The position numbers and the translations under genes are program-made. A stretch of 64,000 nt of DNA, taken from NCBI RefSeq assembly GCF_020497125.1, contig NC_059072.1:304748781-304812780 (forward strand), in the 5' to 3' direction. The stretch is from Mauremys mutica (Eukaryota; Chordata; Testudines; Geoemydidae). Under the pieces are notes generated by a model. It saw only the letters and a program-made list of their open reading frames with translations. It was not told the origin of the DNA and did no database searches. The first letter of the stretch is position 1. Each line of letters starts with the position of its first letter. This document shows, piece by piece, positions 10,978 to 23,700 of this stretch.

Positions 10978-12953
10978 TACTCCTAGGGGAATTCCGCACC
11001 ACTGCGTGTGCGCAGAATTCATGGCCCCCACAGATTTTTTTTGCTTTCTCACAGAAAAATGACTTTCTGACAGGGAAGCAAAGGGAAGCCACAAGAGCGG
11101 TCATGTGCCCCTCCCCAGCAGCATAGGCGTGTCATTTTGGGCACCTGGAGCAGCTGGCAGAGAAGTAAATTATGGGGGGAAAGGAGGGCTGGGGACACCC
11201 TAGCTGGTGCGAGGTCAGACCCACCCCCCATCTGCCCAACCCTTGTGCATCCAGACCCCCCTGGACCCTCTGCTGAGCCTCACCTGCCCTTCACAACCGT
11301 AATCCCCCCCACTGAGCCACCCACATCTGAACCTCCCACCACCAAGCCTTACTTCCTGTACCCAGCCCTCCCCAGCCCTTGTACCTTGAACCTCCCCAAT
11401 AAGGTGCTGTACATCCAGATCCCCCACACACACAGTCCCCCCCCCACTAAAGTCCCACACCCAGATTGCCCCACACAGAACCCTCTCGCCCCACACCTGG
11501 ACCCCCCCACCCAAACTAAGCCCCTCCACACTCGGATCCTGCTGGGCTGAGCCTGCCTGCCCACACCTGATGTGGAAAGGCAGGGCCACGGGAGTTTCTG
11601 GGGCAAACCCAGCCCTTGTGCTGTGTCAGGGCTGGGTATAGGCTCACCACTGAGTCCGTGTCCCGGGGTGGGGGTGGGGGCAGTGGCGTAGCCAGGTGGA
11701 GGGAAAAGGGAGAGCGGAAGAAAAAAAGGCACCACCCGCTGCAGCGCTTTTACCGACGGGGCAGTGCTCCAGGTCTTTGGTGGCACCTCAGCGGCAGGAC
11801 CTTCACTCGCTCCACAGGTCTTCGGCGGCATTTCAGCGATGAAGCTTCAGTGCCGGCAAAGACACAAAGCGAGTGAAGGTCCCACCACCGAAGACCCAGA
11901 GCGCTGCCCCATCAGTAAAAGCACTGCAGTGGGTGGTGCTCAGTTCAGACCCACGCCGTGGCAAGGAGCGGAATATCAGGCCCGGCTGGGCCACACGTGG
12001 AAGGAAGGGAGCAGCCGGAGCTCCTGGGGCGCTGGGACCCCAAATGCCAGGGGGACTGAACGTGGAGAGGCGGCACTGCTGGGGGGACCCTGGATCCCAG
12101 CAGCAGGGGGGCAGCCCAGCAGCGCTTTCCACAGCGGGGGCAGCAGCATTGCCTCGGGCAGAGTGGACTCGGAGGCGACGGGCCAGACCCAGCGCAGCGC
12201 ACGCTGAGCAGGGGACCCCTAAGCTGGGCTGTACCATCTTGGGGGGAGGAACGGGCTACAACTCCCGGGAGAGGACCCAGCTGCTCTTCCCCCCGCCCCC
12301 TCCGCGAAGGCTAATGCATCCAGCAGAGTGCCCCCAAGCAGCTGCCGGGTGGGGATGTCCCAACCCCATCCCCTGCACCCATTCCCCAGGGATCGCATAC
12401 TGTGCCACTAACCCCTTTTCCCCTCTCCAGTACATGGTGCAGTCCGTTCTGTCTTAGGGCGGTGCTGTATCAGCCAATCAAATCATAATGTGAGGGCCTT
12501 CTGACGAATCAGCTGCTGCTTCATGTTACAACCCGATGCAAGGAGGGAAGCATCAGTAAAGTTCTTTAAAGGTGGCAGGGGGTGGGGAACGGGAGAGTTT
12601 GGATAAACCAATAGGGGGGTGGCGCCTTTTTTTTTTCTTCACTGGTGTGAGTTGGAACCCAGGCTCCCGGGTGAGTAAAATTAAAAAGGCGCCACTTGTG
12701 CTCAGTGGAGGAGCGGCTGCTCCCCCCGCTCCCCTCCCAGCTATGCTACTGGGTTGGGGGGACTGCAGAGTGATCTCACACCTCCATGCAGCCAGTGGCC
12801 TGTGCTCCCCACTGCCATGCTAGAACCTCCACATTCATTGACAAATAAAATCTGCAGAATTTTGCATTTTTAAAAAATATTGTGTGCAGCATTATTATTA
12901 TTTTGGGGGGGCACATATTTTTTATTTTTTGATGCAGAATTCCCTCAGAAGTA
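10978..12953. mobile_element. DNA transposon inserted in CR1, 1976 bp, non-coding
   Basis: The ends TACTCCTAGGGGAATTCCGC and GCAGAATTCCCTCAGAAGTA are inverted (about 16 of 20 match). AAATGG flanks both sides (10972-10977 and 12954-12959), a 6-bp duplication. The superfamily is unassigned. The interior is GC-rich and proline-codon-rich, giving many false open frames (11137-12457), and holds a nested hAT at 11681-12751. Confidence 0.75.
11681..12751. mobile_element. Nested hAT-type element, 1071 bp
   Basis: The ends CAGTGGCGTAGCCAGG and CCCAGCTATGCTACTG are inverted. The flanking 8-mers GGTGGGGG (11673-11680) and GGTTGGGG (12752-12759) match at 7 of 8. The interior has folded segments (CTCCAGGTCTTTGGTGG against CCACCACCGAAGACC). 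No transposase. Confidence 0.7.
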
Positions 12954-13556
12954 AAATGGGAATCTTAAGTAGGAGTAAGGAGGTTATATTACTTCTGTAT
13001 TTGCTACTGGTGTGACTGCTACTGGAATACTGTGTCCAGTTATGGTGCCAACAATTCAAGAAGGATGTTGATAAATTGGAGAGGGTTCAGAGAAGGACCA
13101 AAAGAGTATTAAAGGATGTAAAACCTGCCTTATCATGATAGACTCAAAGAGCTCAATCTATTTATCTTAACAAAGAGAAGGTTAAGGGGTGACTTAGTCA
13201 TAGTTTATAAGTAATTCATGGGGACCAAAAATTTGATAGATGGTTCTTCGATCTAGTAGACAAAGTTATAAGACGATCCACTGGCTGGAAGCTGAAGCTA
13301 AACAATGTAGTCTAGAAATAAAGCACAAATTTTGAACAGTAACTGTAATTAATCACTGGAAGAATTTACCAAAGGTTGTTGTAGATTCCCCATCACTGAC
13401 AATTTTTAAATCAAGATTGGATGTGTTTCTAAAAGATGTGCTCTAGTTCAAGCAGGAATTAATTCAGGGAAGCCCAATGCCCTCTGTTACATAGGAGGTC
13501 AGACTAGACTAGACCTAGATGATCACAGTGGTCCCTTCTCACTTTATAATCTGTGA
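12954..13556 (+). pseudogene. CR1 LINE, 3' segment of the split copy
   Basis: Continues the CR1 at 9845-10977: it carries the typical 3' region (GGAATACTGTGTCCAGTT, later CTAGATGATCACAGTGGTCC) and stops near the usual CR1 3' terminus. Many stops; inactive. Confidence 0.85.
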
Positions 13557-13575
13557 ATGATGCCAGTCTCAATTA

Positions 13576-13610
13576 CTTCTTTCTTTCTTTCTTTCTTTCT
13601 TTCTTTTTCT
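13576..13610. repeat. (TTTC)n microsatellite
   Basis: About eight TTTC units directly follow the CR1 3' end. LINE 3' ends often seed such arrays. Confidence 0.9.
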
Positions 13611-16490
13611 CCCACTCCCATCTGTGTGGGTTTTTTCCAGGAATACCCCTATGCATGGAATGCTATCCCCAGGCCAGTGTACCAAGCTGCCACTTTCGCT
13701 TCATTAAAATCCCTTTTGTAATCCCCTTTTGCCACTAGGCCCTAAAGAGCAAGTTTATAAATTACAAACAAAAAAATAAAATCATCCTCACCAATGTGTT
13801 GCATCTCCAAAAATCTATAAGATAGCCTCTGTCCTAAGAAATGTGTCTATCTCTGTTTTCATGTACTGTACGCCACCACATACATATTTTATAATAGCAA
13901 TTTATGGTGCACTTAAAACACAGATTAAAATTAAACTTTTATAAATTAAAATCCATGGTCTTGAAAACATGCTGAAGCAGATGAGAAGCCAATTTGAAGC
14001 ATGGAACACAAGTATAATATGCTTATGCCCAGATGCTTCACTAAATCAGAAGAATTAACTGTTACCCACAGCATTAAGAAATACCAATTTAAAATTGAAT
14101 TTTTATTATTAACTATTCATCTGTTTATCCATGTTTAGAAATGCTGCTTTTTGTGAACTTTCAAAAAGTTTCATGTAGTAAAAATTAGGTTTCCTTTTTT
14201 CACTCTTTGCTTCTTAGAGACAGAACCACCACTGCCTCACTTTTATAACAACGATGCCATAGGTCATTCTCTAATATGAGTATTCCAAACCTAAATTAAC
14301 AGAACAGCTAGATTATTTTTTAATAATGTCACCTTTTAGCTTCCAAAAACACTGCTGATAATTAGCAAATTGTCAAATGAGTTACTAAGTAAACGGAGTA
14401 CCATTTTCATCCATTTATACTGGTGTTTTCTAACAGCGTATCTGGGCAGACATTTACAAGTCAATACATAAATCCAGAGATGATTTTCTTTTGTTTGCCT
14501 TATATCTAGAATTTTCAAACTTTTGAATCCTCCTCAGTTGTCCAGCAAGAATAATTTTTAGGCCGAAAATGCTTGAGCAACCAAAGCTACTTCGTAGGCC
14601 TCTGCCTCCAAAGCTGCTACCTGAACTGCCTATGCCAAGGGAGAACACCTATAAAGGTAAGCAGTACTAATAACAGATAGTCTTCACAATGCATAGTCCC
14701 AAGATTTACATATTCTTTGCAGACAATATTGAAGGAATGTGTATTAATCAATTTAAGCATTCATTTAAACACTATATAGTTGCTATCATTATTCAGCAAA
14801 TAATGAATCAACCCAGAATAATTCCTCAATGAGACTGCACTGTGACAAGAAGGATTGGAGCTGGAGGTGTAATGCCATGTGAATGACTGGAAGATGATCA
14901 TTGCATGTGTTCACAACCCAAAGGAAAGCCAGCAGTTGATAAAATTTGAGATTGCTATCCTGGTTTTTGTATGAGAGTGTGGGATTAAGTATGAAGAAGA
15001 CCCATATAGTCTCTTGTCCCACTGAACTGACTTCAAGATGCAGCTGTACAAAAAGTTTACTAAGTACTTAACTTGCAGAATAGAGTATTGATTAATTAGC
15101 ACCCCATGCAGCAGCATAAAGAGAACAAGAGAAGATCCCTTTGGGGCCCTACCTTAGGCCTCGCTTCAGGAAGGTACTAAGCACATGCTTACCTCCATTT
15201 CTATTAAGGAAAGTACTTAACTTAAAAGCATGTTCTTATGTCCCATTGACTTCAGTGAGACTTAAATTACCCACTTAAAATTAAGCGTGGGCTCAAATGC
15301 CCTTCCTGAATAGCGGTGCTTCCCGGAATCATGGCTTTACATTGGTAGCCATTTTAAAGTAAAGTTAAAGAGATAGCTCGGACTCCTTTTTCTTTCAACT
15401 GCTTTTTACTGCTCAGGCAGTGCGGAACAGTCAGAAAGCTGCCCCTGAGTATTCCAATTTGTTGGGAAGTTGCCACATGCCAGGTGGCATACAGCCAATG
15501 CAGCTGGCTCTATGCCACTTGCTTCAGGTGTCCCATGACACAGACAGTGGGGAGGGTGTAAAAGAACTGGAGCAGGCAGGACCGGAGCATGCTGTGTTTC
15601 AGCTGTCCTTTATGTAATGGGCTCTTGGGAGCATTAAATGCGGGTGCAAGTTGGAGCAGTTCCTAGGCTGCTTCAATTTGTGCTGAAGCTTGTTTGGCCC
15701 TATAGTCACCATTAGCATCAGGGTGGGGAATGGAAACTGCTCCAGTGCTGTTGTGGATTTAACTTCAAATACTTGCTGATGGTTTCATACATTCAATATA
15801 TCATAAATTCATACATTAACTGAAATGACCCAAAACTACAGTTAGTGCTGAGATAACATATTAAAAAACTTTAATCTGTGACAAAATAAATGTTTGGTTT
15901 CACATGGTCTCCCCTCTAATCCCAGAACAAACCAATGTTATTAAAAATAAATTTATAATTAGAATTCAGGATATATAAGGCTCTTTCTTGTATGCATTGA
16001 AGTTAATGGCAAAACTCTCATTGACTTCAGTGGGATCAGGAATAGACCACAAGTATCCATTATCAGACACCAGGCTATAACTAATTTCCCTAACACCAGG
16101 ATGAAGGCTTATGTTATGATCCAACCAAGGCCTGTCACCATGAGGGTCAGTTACCAAATGACAAACAAAAAGGTGTAGCAAGAGATAAAGAAGGTGCTGA
16201 GAGAGATCAGAGAGGATGGAGTCAGGAACAAAGGTAAAGCTACAGGGAGGTACAATTGTGATTCAGTGATTATGAAAAAATTAAGGCCATTTGGGGATGG
16301 TGTACAGCTGCATAAGTAAACACTTGCCTACATACATATAGGGTCATGTTGCCTTTGAAGACAACGGGGAGTTCTGCTTAAAAACGGATATAACTGATGA
16401 TACAATACAATTCAGAAATATCTGTACATTTTGCATGCTATATGTGACCTAGAAGATGCAAAAATGTGCTTCACCATTTATTTAACAATA
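13611..16490. other. Intronic sequence with old degraded repeats
   Basis: No gene supported. Phrases such as CCCATTGACTTCAGTGAG (about 15241) and TTGACTTCAGTGGGATCAGG (about 16021) belong to ancient amniote repeats too decayed to delimit. Open frames here are below or near random expectation. Confidence 0.4.
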
Positions 16491-16499
16491 GCTAGTAAC

Positions 16500-17742
16500 T
16501 AGGGCTGTCAAGCGATTTATCACACCGTTAAACAATAATAGAATACCATTTAAATATTTTGGATGTTTTCTACATTTCCAAATATTTTCAATTACAACAC
16601 AGAATATAAAGTGTACAGTGTTCACTTTATATTTATTTTTTATTACAAATATTTGCACTGTAAAAAACAAAAGAAATAGTGTATTTCAATTCGTCTAATA
16701 CCAGTACTGTAGTGCAATCTCTTTATCATGAAAGTTGAACTTACAAAGGTAGAATTATGTACAAAAAATCACTGCATTCAAAAATAAAACAATGTAAAAC
16801 TTTAGAACCTACAAGTCCACTCAGTTCTACTTCAGCCAATTGCTCAGACAAACAAGTTTGGTTACAATTTGTAGGACATAATGCTGCCCATGTCATGTTT
16901 ACAGTGTCACCTGAAAGTGAGAACAGGCATTCGCATGGCACTGTTGTAGCCAGCATCGCAAGATATTTATGTGCCAGACGTGCTAAAGATTCATATGTCC
17001 CTCGATGCTTCAACCACCATTCCAGAGGACATGCCTTCATGCTGACAATGGGTTTTGCTCGATAACAGTCCAAAGCAGAGCGGACCGACGTATGTTTATT
17101 TTCATTATCTGAGTCAGATGCCACCCGCAGAAGGCTGACTTTCTTTATTCGAGGTTCGGGTTCTGTAGTTTCCACATCAGAGTATTGTTCTTTTAAGACA
17201 TCTGAAAGCATTCTCCACGCCTCATCCCTCTCAGATTTTGGAATGCACTTCAGATTCTTAAACCCTGGGTCGACTGCTATATCTAGTCTTAGAAATCTCA
17301 CACTGGTACCTTCTTTGCGTTTTGTCAAATCTGCTGTGAAAGTGTTCTTAAAACAGATATGTAGGACTTGTAGGCGCTAAAGTTTTACAATGTTTTGGTT
17401 TTGAGTACAGTTATGTAACAAAAAAAATTTACATTTGTAAGATATACTTTCACGATAAAGAGATTGCACTTCAGTAGTCTGAGGCAAATTGAAAAATACT
17501 ATTTCTTTTGTTATTCATTTTTACAGTGCAAATATTTGTAATAAAAAATAATAATATAAAGTGAGAACTGTACACTTTGTATTCTGTGTTGTAATAGAAA
17601 TCAATATATTTGAAAATGTAGAAGAATATCCAAAATATTTAATATATTTCTATTGGTATTTGTTGTTTAACAGTGCGATTAATCTTTTTAATCACAGCTA
17701 ATTTTAATCACATAAGTTAACTGCAATTAATCGACAGCCCTA
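16500..17742 (-). mobile_element. hAT transposon with long inverted ends, 1243 bp
   Basis: The termini TAGGGCTGTCAAGCG and CGACAGCCCTA are inverted, with an exact 8-bp duplication CTAGTAAC at 16492-16499 and 17743-17750. The inverted similarity runs several hundred bases inward from each end (for example GTAGTGCAATCTCTTTATC at about 16710 against its inverse near 17460). Between the arms lies the C-terminal part of a transposase. Confidence 0.93.
16741..17328 (-). pseudogene. hAT transposase, C-terminal fragment (ZBED-like)
   Basis: 195 codons on the minus strand carry the hAT dimerisation-domain signature: PLEWWLKHRGTYESLARLA, then YLAMLATTVPCECLFSLSG (usual form P-x-S-x-x-S-E-R-x-F-S). The key Glu-Arg is changed to Glu-Cys. 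The BED zinc finger and the catalytic DDE region are absent, so it cannot mobilise itself. Confidence 0.85.
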
Positions 17743-17750
17743 CTAGTAAC

Positions 17751-19994
17751 TAATAATTAAATATTAAATTTAAAGATAGAGTTAACAGCCAATAACAATT
17801 GATAGTAGGAATATTTTAATGTAACTAATAGTTCAAAGAAAGAGCTGAAAACTCCACTGCTTGAGACTTTTTGAAAACTAGGTCCTGATCCTACAACTGA
17901 GTCTTGTAGAAGGGCTCTTACTCCTGAACAGTCCCATTGGCTTCAGTCAAATTTGTGCTCCCACAAGAGTCTGCTGTGCAGATTCTTTAGACTGGTCAAT
18001 ATGTTAAAATAAACTAGCACTGATAATCCTGCCTTGGCAGGGACATGGAAAAGATGTCCTAATAGGTCTTTTCTATCGCTAACTTCTGCGAAACTATGAC
18101 CTATATGTAAAACTACTTAAATAGATAAAACTATTAAATCTGAACATAATCAATAAGTAAACTAAAGAAAAAGTTCTGAAAACAATTTTTTCATAGTATT
18201 TGATATGTATAACTAATATGAAATTTCTTAACATTAATATTATGATATTGTTTTATTAATATAGTGTTACTTATAGTGTGTTTGTTATCATAATAATTCC
18301 GGTTATCATTTACTATTTCACTAATTGATTAAGAATACTCATAACATTATAATGGTATGGTAAAAAATAAGTAAGCAGGGAAATCTCAGTGAGTGAAGTA
18401 AGAAGCTGCGGTTCTTGTTCTCTTGATATTATTAAGTCCATTAGGGGATTAGTTAAAGTTGTTGGTGAAATTTTCCATCTATGTCTGTACAACACATTTC
18501 CAGTCTGGCACCATCCAAAATGTATCTAAATATTTCTGGCTCAATACCAGAGCTCTGCTCCACTGATTTAAAACTATTTAAAAATGATAAACCTTTTATC
18601 CAGAGACAATGTTTTGTTGCAATGGCTTTTTTCTATTATAACATATGATTAGTGATGAATGCTATTTAGAACATATAGATTTATACAGTACCCTGACAAG
18701 AATCAAAGTGCTGCACAATAAAGTACATTTAAGGATCACTTCATGCACCACAAAATGCAGCCATTACCTTTGATGGATGTTTATAAAGTGGAGTGACCGT
18801 TGATCAGAATCCAGTTTTTCAGTAACGGTAATATGATCACCTTGGAGAACACACTGGTTCTGTGTTTCATCAAATATGAGACCAGTTCACTCCTTAAGAA
18901 TAAGATGAACCTATTCCCAGGAAGGTGGGGCACTATTCCAGACAATACACAGGGAATTCTATGTGACTGCTCTTCTAGCTGGTGGCCTGGAAAAAAGGCT
19001 GCAGCTCCTCTGCAGCCCTTCTGTGAAGATTTTTGGGCACTGGACCCTATATTCACCATTTAAGTGTCTTCTCACAGGCTTATCATGCTGGTCTCATCTG
19101 CATCATCCTAGATGAAGCCGGCACAGAGCCCACGTCATGGTGTTTAGGGGATGTGGAAGCCCCATGAATGGTTGCTTCTGCCTGAGCCTCCACTCTCCAC
19201 AAGCATTGCTATCATGGGGCCTAGATGGTGTAGAGAGCCTTATGTGGGTCCTTCATAATGGGATGGATGTTAGACCAAGTGACCATCATTAGAAACTAAG
19301 TATGTCAGTTTATGACTGGCTAATAGTTTGAAATTATTTGTTGGTAAATTAACAAATCAGCCATTTGGTAATTTAACCAGTGGACGTTAATTTAATTTGC
19401 TTCTTCTTGTTCAAGGTGGTATATATTGTTCTTTGGAGCAACACAGTTCATAAGGGATTAAATTGTGGCTCTCAGTCAGCCCCACAGTAGGGTTCTGTGG
19501 AGGAATATTGCCCCAGAGAGCCCCTGCAAGCTTCTTGCAGCAAGGACTGCCTCATTGTTATGTGTGTCCAGTGCCTCACACAGTGGGACCCTGATCTTTG
19601 ATTCAGGACTCTCAGAACTATCACAATAATCAAGTTTTATGTGCAGTAGAACCTCAGTAATTAGTTTTTCACTAATCTGTGTGGCTCATCATAAGCATTC
19701 TAAATATAGATGTCTAACACTCACATGTTTACAAAATTACTATAGATCATTCAGTGTTGTTTACTTTGTTCAAAATTAAATTATGCTTGTCAAATAAATG
19801 TACAAAGTAGAACATTTTGCGATGCAGTAGGGTTGATTTTCTTAAATTATTATTTTTGTGTGTTTACTCAGTATAGGGGAAATTCTCTCTGTAGCATCCA
19901 GTTTCAGTCAATCACAGTATTTTCTTGAAAAAGGTGTGAAATGTATGCCTAGTTATAAATGTATCCTCACTTTTCTTTCTTTTGTGTTCTCCAG
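17751..19994. other. Intronic sequence before LRRC63 exon 2
   Basis: No gene or delimitable repeat. Frames at 18781-19059 (minus) and 18800-19063 (plus) overlap each other and show no domain. Confidence 0.4.
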
Positions 19995-20798
19995 GCAGGA
20001 TTCCTGGAAAACACCGACTTGGAGTGATAAGAAGCACAAATGATGAAGACAGTAATATTTTTTCCAGTAGTTATTTCAGTGGTCAAACACAAGTCCAGCC
20101 CAAAGATGCACATCTCCTTCTTGACCAAAATTCCAGTGGTCAAACACAAGTCCATCCCAAAGATACTCACGTCCTTCTTGATCAAAATCTAAAAAAGGAG
20201 TTGACTGTTACTGCTCCTTATTTTTGTACACCTGCTGGCTGCACATTGCAGAAAGATGGTAGATCCTCCGACATGGACGTTCTAGCTCCCTCCGAGGAGA
20301 GTGATTCTGTTTATAGGTCTTTACCAGACATTGCTACTGCTGCAAGCACAACTGACAAGGACAGAATTACTCTTTCTGGCTATTATTCAAGCAGCCGAAC
20401 ATCAGTCCAGCTCAAAGTCCAAAATCTTTTTCCTGATCAAATTCTTAAAAAAGGTATTATAACTCCAACTCCTAGTGGTCCCGCCAGCTTCCCATTACAC
20501 AAACGTCGTAAATCCTTTCGCATGCAGCTTCTTGGTTTACCGAAGGATGAGCCTGCTTATTTTACGTTACCAGAGTTTACCTTTGGAAGCTTAGCTGCAG
20601 TGTCCTCTTCTCACCCATCACCTGTGATGGCAACCTTTAGAAAGCCAGTTGTTTCTCACTGTAACTATCAAAAACTCACTACCCAGTTGACCAGTAAAGT
20701 GAGAAAGAGCATACAGACTGAAGTTAACACAACGGTGTTGTCCGATAATGAGTTCCCAGTAATTTCACAAAGAAAGCCTGAGAGACAGAGTATCATAG
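19995..20798 (+). CDS. LRRC63: LRRC63 coding exon 2 (large N-terminal exon)
   Basis: About 800 nt, open throughout. The acceptor follows a pyrimidine tract at either 19994 (TTCTCCAG) or 19998 (CCAGGCAG); the second fits the candidate exon 1. The donor is ATAG/GTACTG at 20799. The protein is Ser/Thr/Gln-rich without a recognised domain. It contains three copies of an 18-19 residue motif around GQTQVxPKDxHxLLDQN: two exact tandem neighbours at 20078-20191 and a divergent one at about 20390-20446. A basic patch (HKRRKSFR) lies at about 20497-20520. Confidence 0.8.
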
Positions 20799-23700
20799 GT
20801 ACTGTATTTTACATTGTCAAGTGTTCTAATTCACTTTTGTCTGTGCATGATTTTTACTGAAAGCATTTCCAAAATAGGCCTCCTTTACAGGAAAAAAACT
20901 TTGCCATTTGTCCGTTTGTGAGAATTTTACATCATCATTTAAGAACTAGAAAGTGCAAAATTGTAGCTAGTAATAACTAAACTAACTTTATTTTTAAAAA
21001 CGTTAACAACAGGTAACAATTTGGGGGGAGGGAGAGCTCAATTTAGGGGGAGGGGTTTGAGCATTGGCCTGCTAAACTCAGCATTGTGAGTTCAATCCTT
21101 GAGGGGGCCACTTAGCGATCTGGGGCAAAATCAGTACTTGGTCCTGCTAGTGAAGGCAGGGGGCTGGACTCAATGATCTTTCAGAGTCCCTTCCAGTTCT
21201 ATGAGATAGGTATATCTCCATATATATATATATATACTAAGAATATCTTAAAATACTTAATGGTATAAGGAAAGTGTTTAAAGCCCCATTGCTTGAGACT
21301 TTGAAAACTGGCCCCTAATCCTGCAACGGGATCCATGAAAGATGGTCCTAACACCTGCACAGAGTCTTTCTAGGCCCAGTTCATTGTAGCCCTGCATCTT
21401 GTGCACTCATTTAAATGAGTGTAAAATGCTAATATTCTGGTTTACTATCATTTTGCAATCACTTTGTACTAGTGTAAGGCCCAGATTTTTATAGGTATTT
21501 AGGTGTTGCTGAGTTCAGTGTTGCGTTGCCTAATTGATATAGGAGCCTTAATCTTATTTTCAGAAGTGATTTAGGCACTGAAGAGCCTAAATCCCATTGC
21601 TAGTAAGTAGGATTTTGGCTCTTAAGTGAGAATAAGATTTAGGCTCCTGAGTACAGCAGCATCTAAATACCCTTAAGAATCTAGGCTTAACTGACTACAT
21701 AAGGTGCAGGACAACAGTGAATTGGGCCCACTGGCTTCCATAGGACTCTGATGGTATTTCTGGGTAAAGAATGGATTGGGTTTTCTAACCATAGTGGTTT
21801 TTGCTTACCTGCACAGGGTTAAACAGGTTGACAAATCAAGGCAACATTATGAGGTCATTCCTGCAAAGGCTTGTTGCCATGCAAGTAGTCTTTATTCATG
21901 TAAATGGCCCCATTGACGACACATGGGAGAGTAAAGGTTTGCAGGATCAGGCCCCATATTACCAGAGATCTTGGGTTGTTATGGCTTTCCTCCAAGTCTA
22001 AAGCACTCAGCCAAGATCTTTGATTAGGAGATGAGTGTATCCCCCACAATCAACTTCCTTTGCTCCCAGGAGAGACAGGCACAGAGAACCATATTTTTTT
22101 CCAATTTTCGAACTCTAAGTAAATAATGTTTGATAAAATTATGATGCAGCAGGGCCTGTGCTATAGTTAAGATTGTGTTACAGCATAACTTTTAACCTTT
22201 TATATATATATATAAAATATGTCCTTGAATAGGCAAAAACAAAAACATAGAATATAAATTTTGAGCACTGTTTGAATTTTTCATGATGGTGTGATGAAAA
22301 ATGAATTGATAGAGAATAATAATAAAATTACCCTTTCTTATGATTCCTTCTTCCACTGCCTCCCTGGATTGCCTCACTCTCCTTTGCATCCCTTTTGCAA
22401 AAACTCTGCAACTCTCTGGGACCTATCTTTTGTCCAGATTGTTGCTCCTCATGTGCTGATTCCTAGAATATCAGTTTTACATCGGTATTGTTTATCTATA
22501 TTTTATACCTCTTCAACTGTAACAGAAAATGTGTGCCAAACAAACCCACTGAATTTTAATTCAACAATAAATAACATGCTAAGAGATAGGGCTTACTGTG
22601 AAATCACTGGTGGCCTAAAACCTAAGCTTATGGCATGCACAATCCCAAGTTTAGCCACTGTGCTATGACCTTTTAGAGCAACTAACCTAGTTTTGAATAG
22701 CCTATCTTTCACCAGTGTCAACTGCACTCCTCTCCCAGAGCCAGGGATAGAATCAACTGATGATTCCCACTCACCAATTTTATATTAACTACTAAATAGG
22801 TGGGTAAGTCACTGTGAAAGTGTGTCTAGTCTCCTCTGATGCCTGGTCTAGAAAGGGGTGAGCAATTATTCCTGTAGCTAAATTAGTAGTGATTCACAAA
22901 GGGGAAGTAACCAAGCCTTAACTGTCACTAAATGTAATTTTTGTTTGCTAAAGAAAATGTCAGAATCTGACCTGATTCTAGGACTGGTCAGACAGTCCAG
23001 TTCTGTTATTTCTCTTTGCTAATTTACAGGCTTGGCCATTTATGACCTGAAATATTGTAAACATTTTTAATATATTTTTTCTGGAGAAGGGTGATGGGTA
23101 GAAAAAAAGTTGAGTAGGCAATATTCACCCATTATTTTCTTAAAATATATCTTAGAGAGACACTTACTTCAAAGGTTGCATGGAACGTTAAAATGAATAC
23201 ACACTGTAACCAGATAGTTATGGCATTTTTTTGTTAAACTGATTGCACAATCTATCGTTCAGAACTGTCAATATTAATATATATCTCCACCCTCATCCTG
23301 AACAAATAGGCACTCAACTCACTGTAAATACAACTCACAAGCCGACAGACGTGCATATTTCAATTCTGTTATTTTTACATTAAAATTGCTTCCAAATTTG
23401 GGCCCATCACCAACCAGATAAATCACCCATTTATATAACATTTCCTGAATGTTACATAAAAACATAGTCTGCAGCCACCATTTGCAGTCTTACCCTCTAT
23501 CTCTTTTACACACCCCAGTACAAAACTATGTATAGGGTTATGTAAAATGGAACATAAAACCACACCAACTCTATATTTAATCATATGAACACAACCATTA
23601 ATGTGGTTGTGGTGTTGAGGCTGCACATTGGTTGTTCAAAATGGGTGGAGATAAGTGAATTGTGGTTGGTGGAAGGGAGGGAGCTGAGGTTGAGAAAGGG

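Noticed and set aside
11137..12457. Proline-rich frames, superficially collagen- or mucin-like
   Set aside because: They fall within nested non-coding DNA elements, appear on both strands and lack introns, signals or domains.
13576..13610. CRISPR-like array
   Set aside because: A simple TTTC microsatellite with no spacers; the DNA is vertebrate.
20799..20860. Extension of the LRRC63 exon 2 frame past the donor to a stop at 20860
   Set aside because: ATAG/GTACTG is a good donor, and the phase fits exon 3 precisely; the extension is intron read-through.
21030..21100. tRNA gene
   Set aside because: The A and B boxes belong to a SINE head with a CR1-like tail; no intact cloverleaf. The same holds at 51796-51970.
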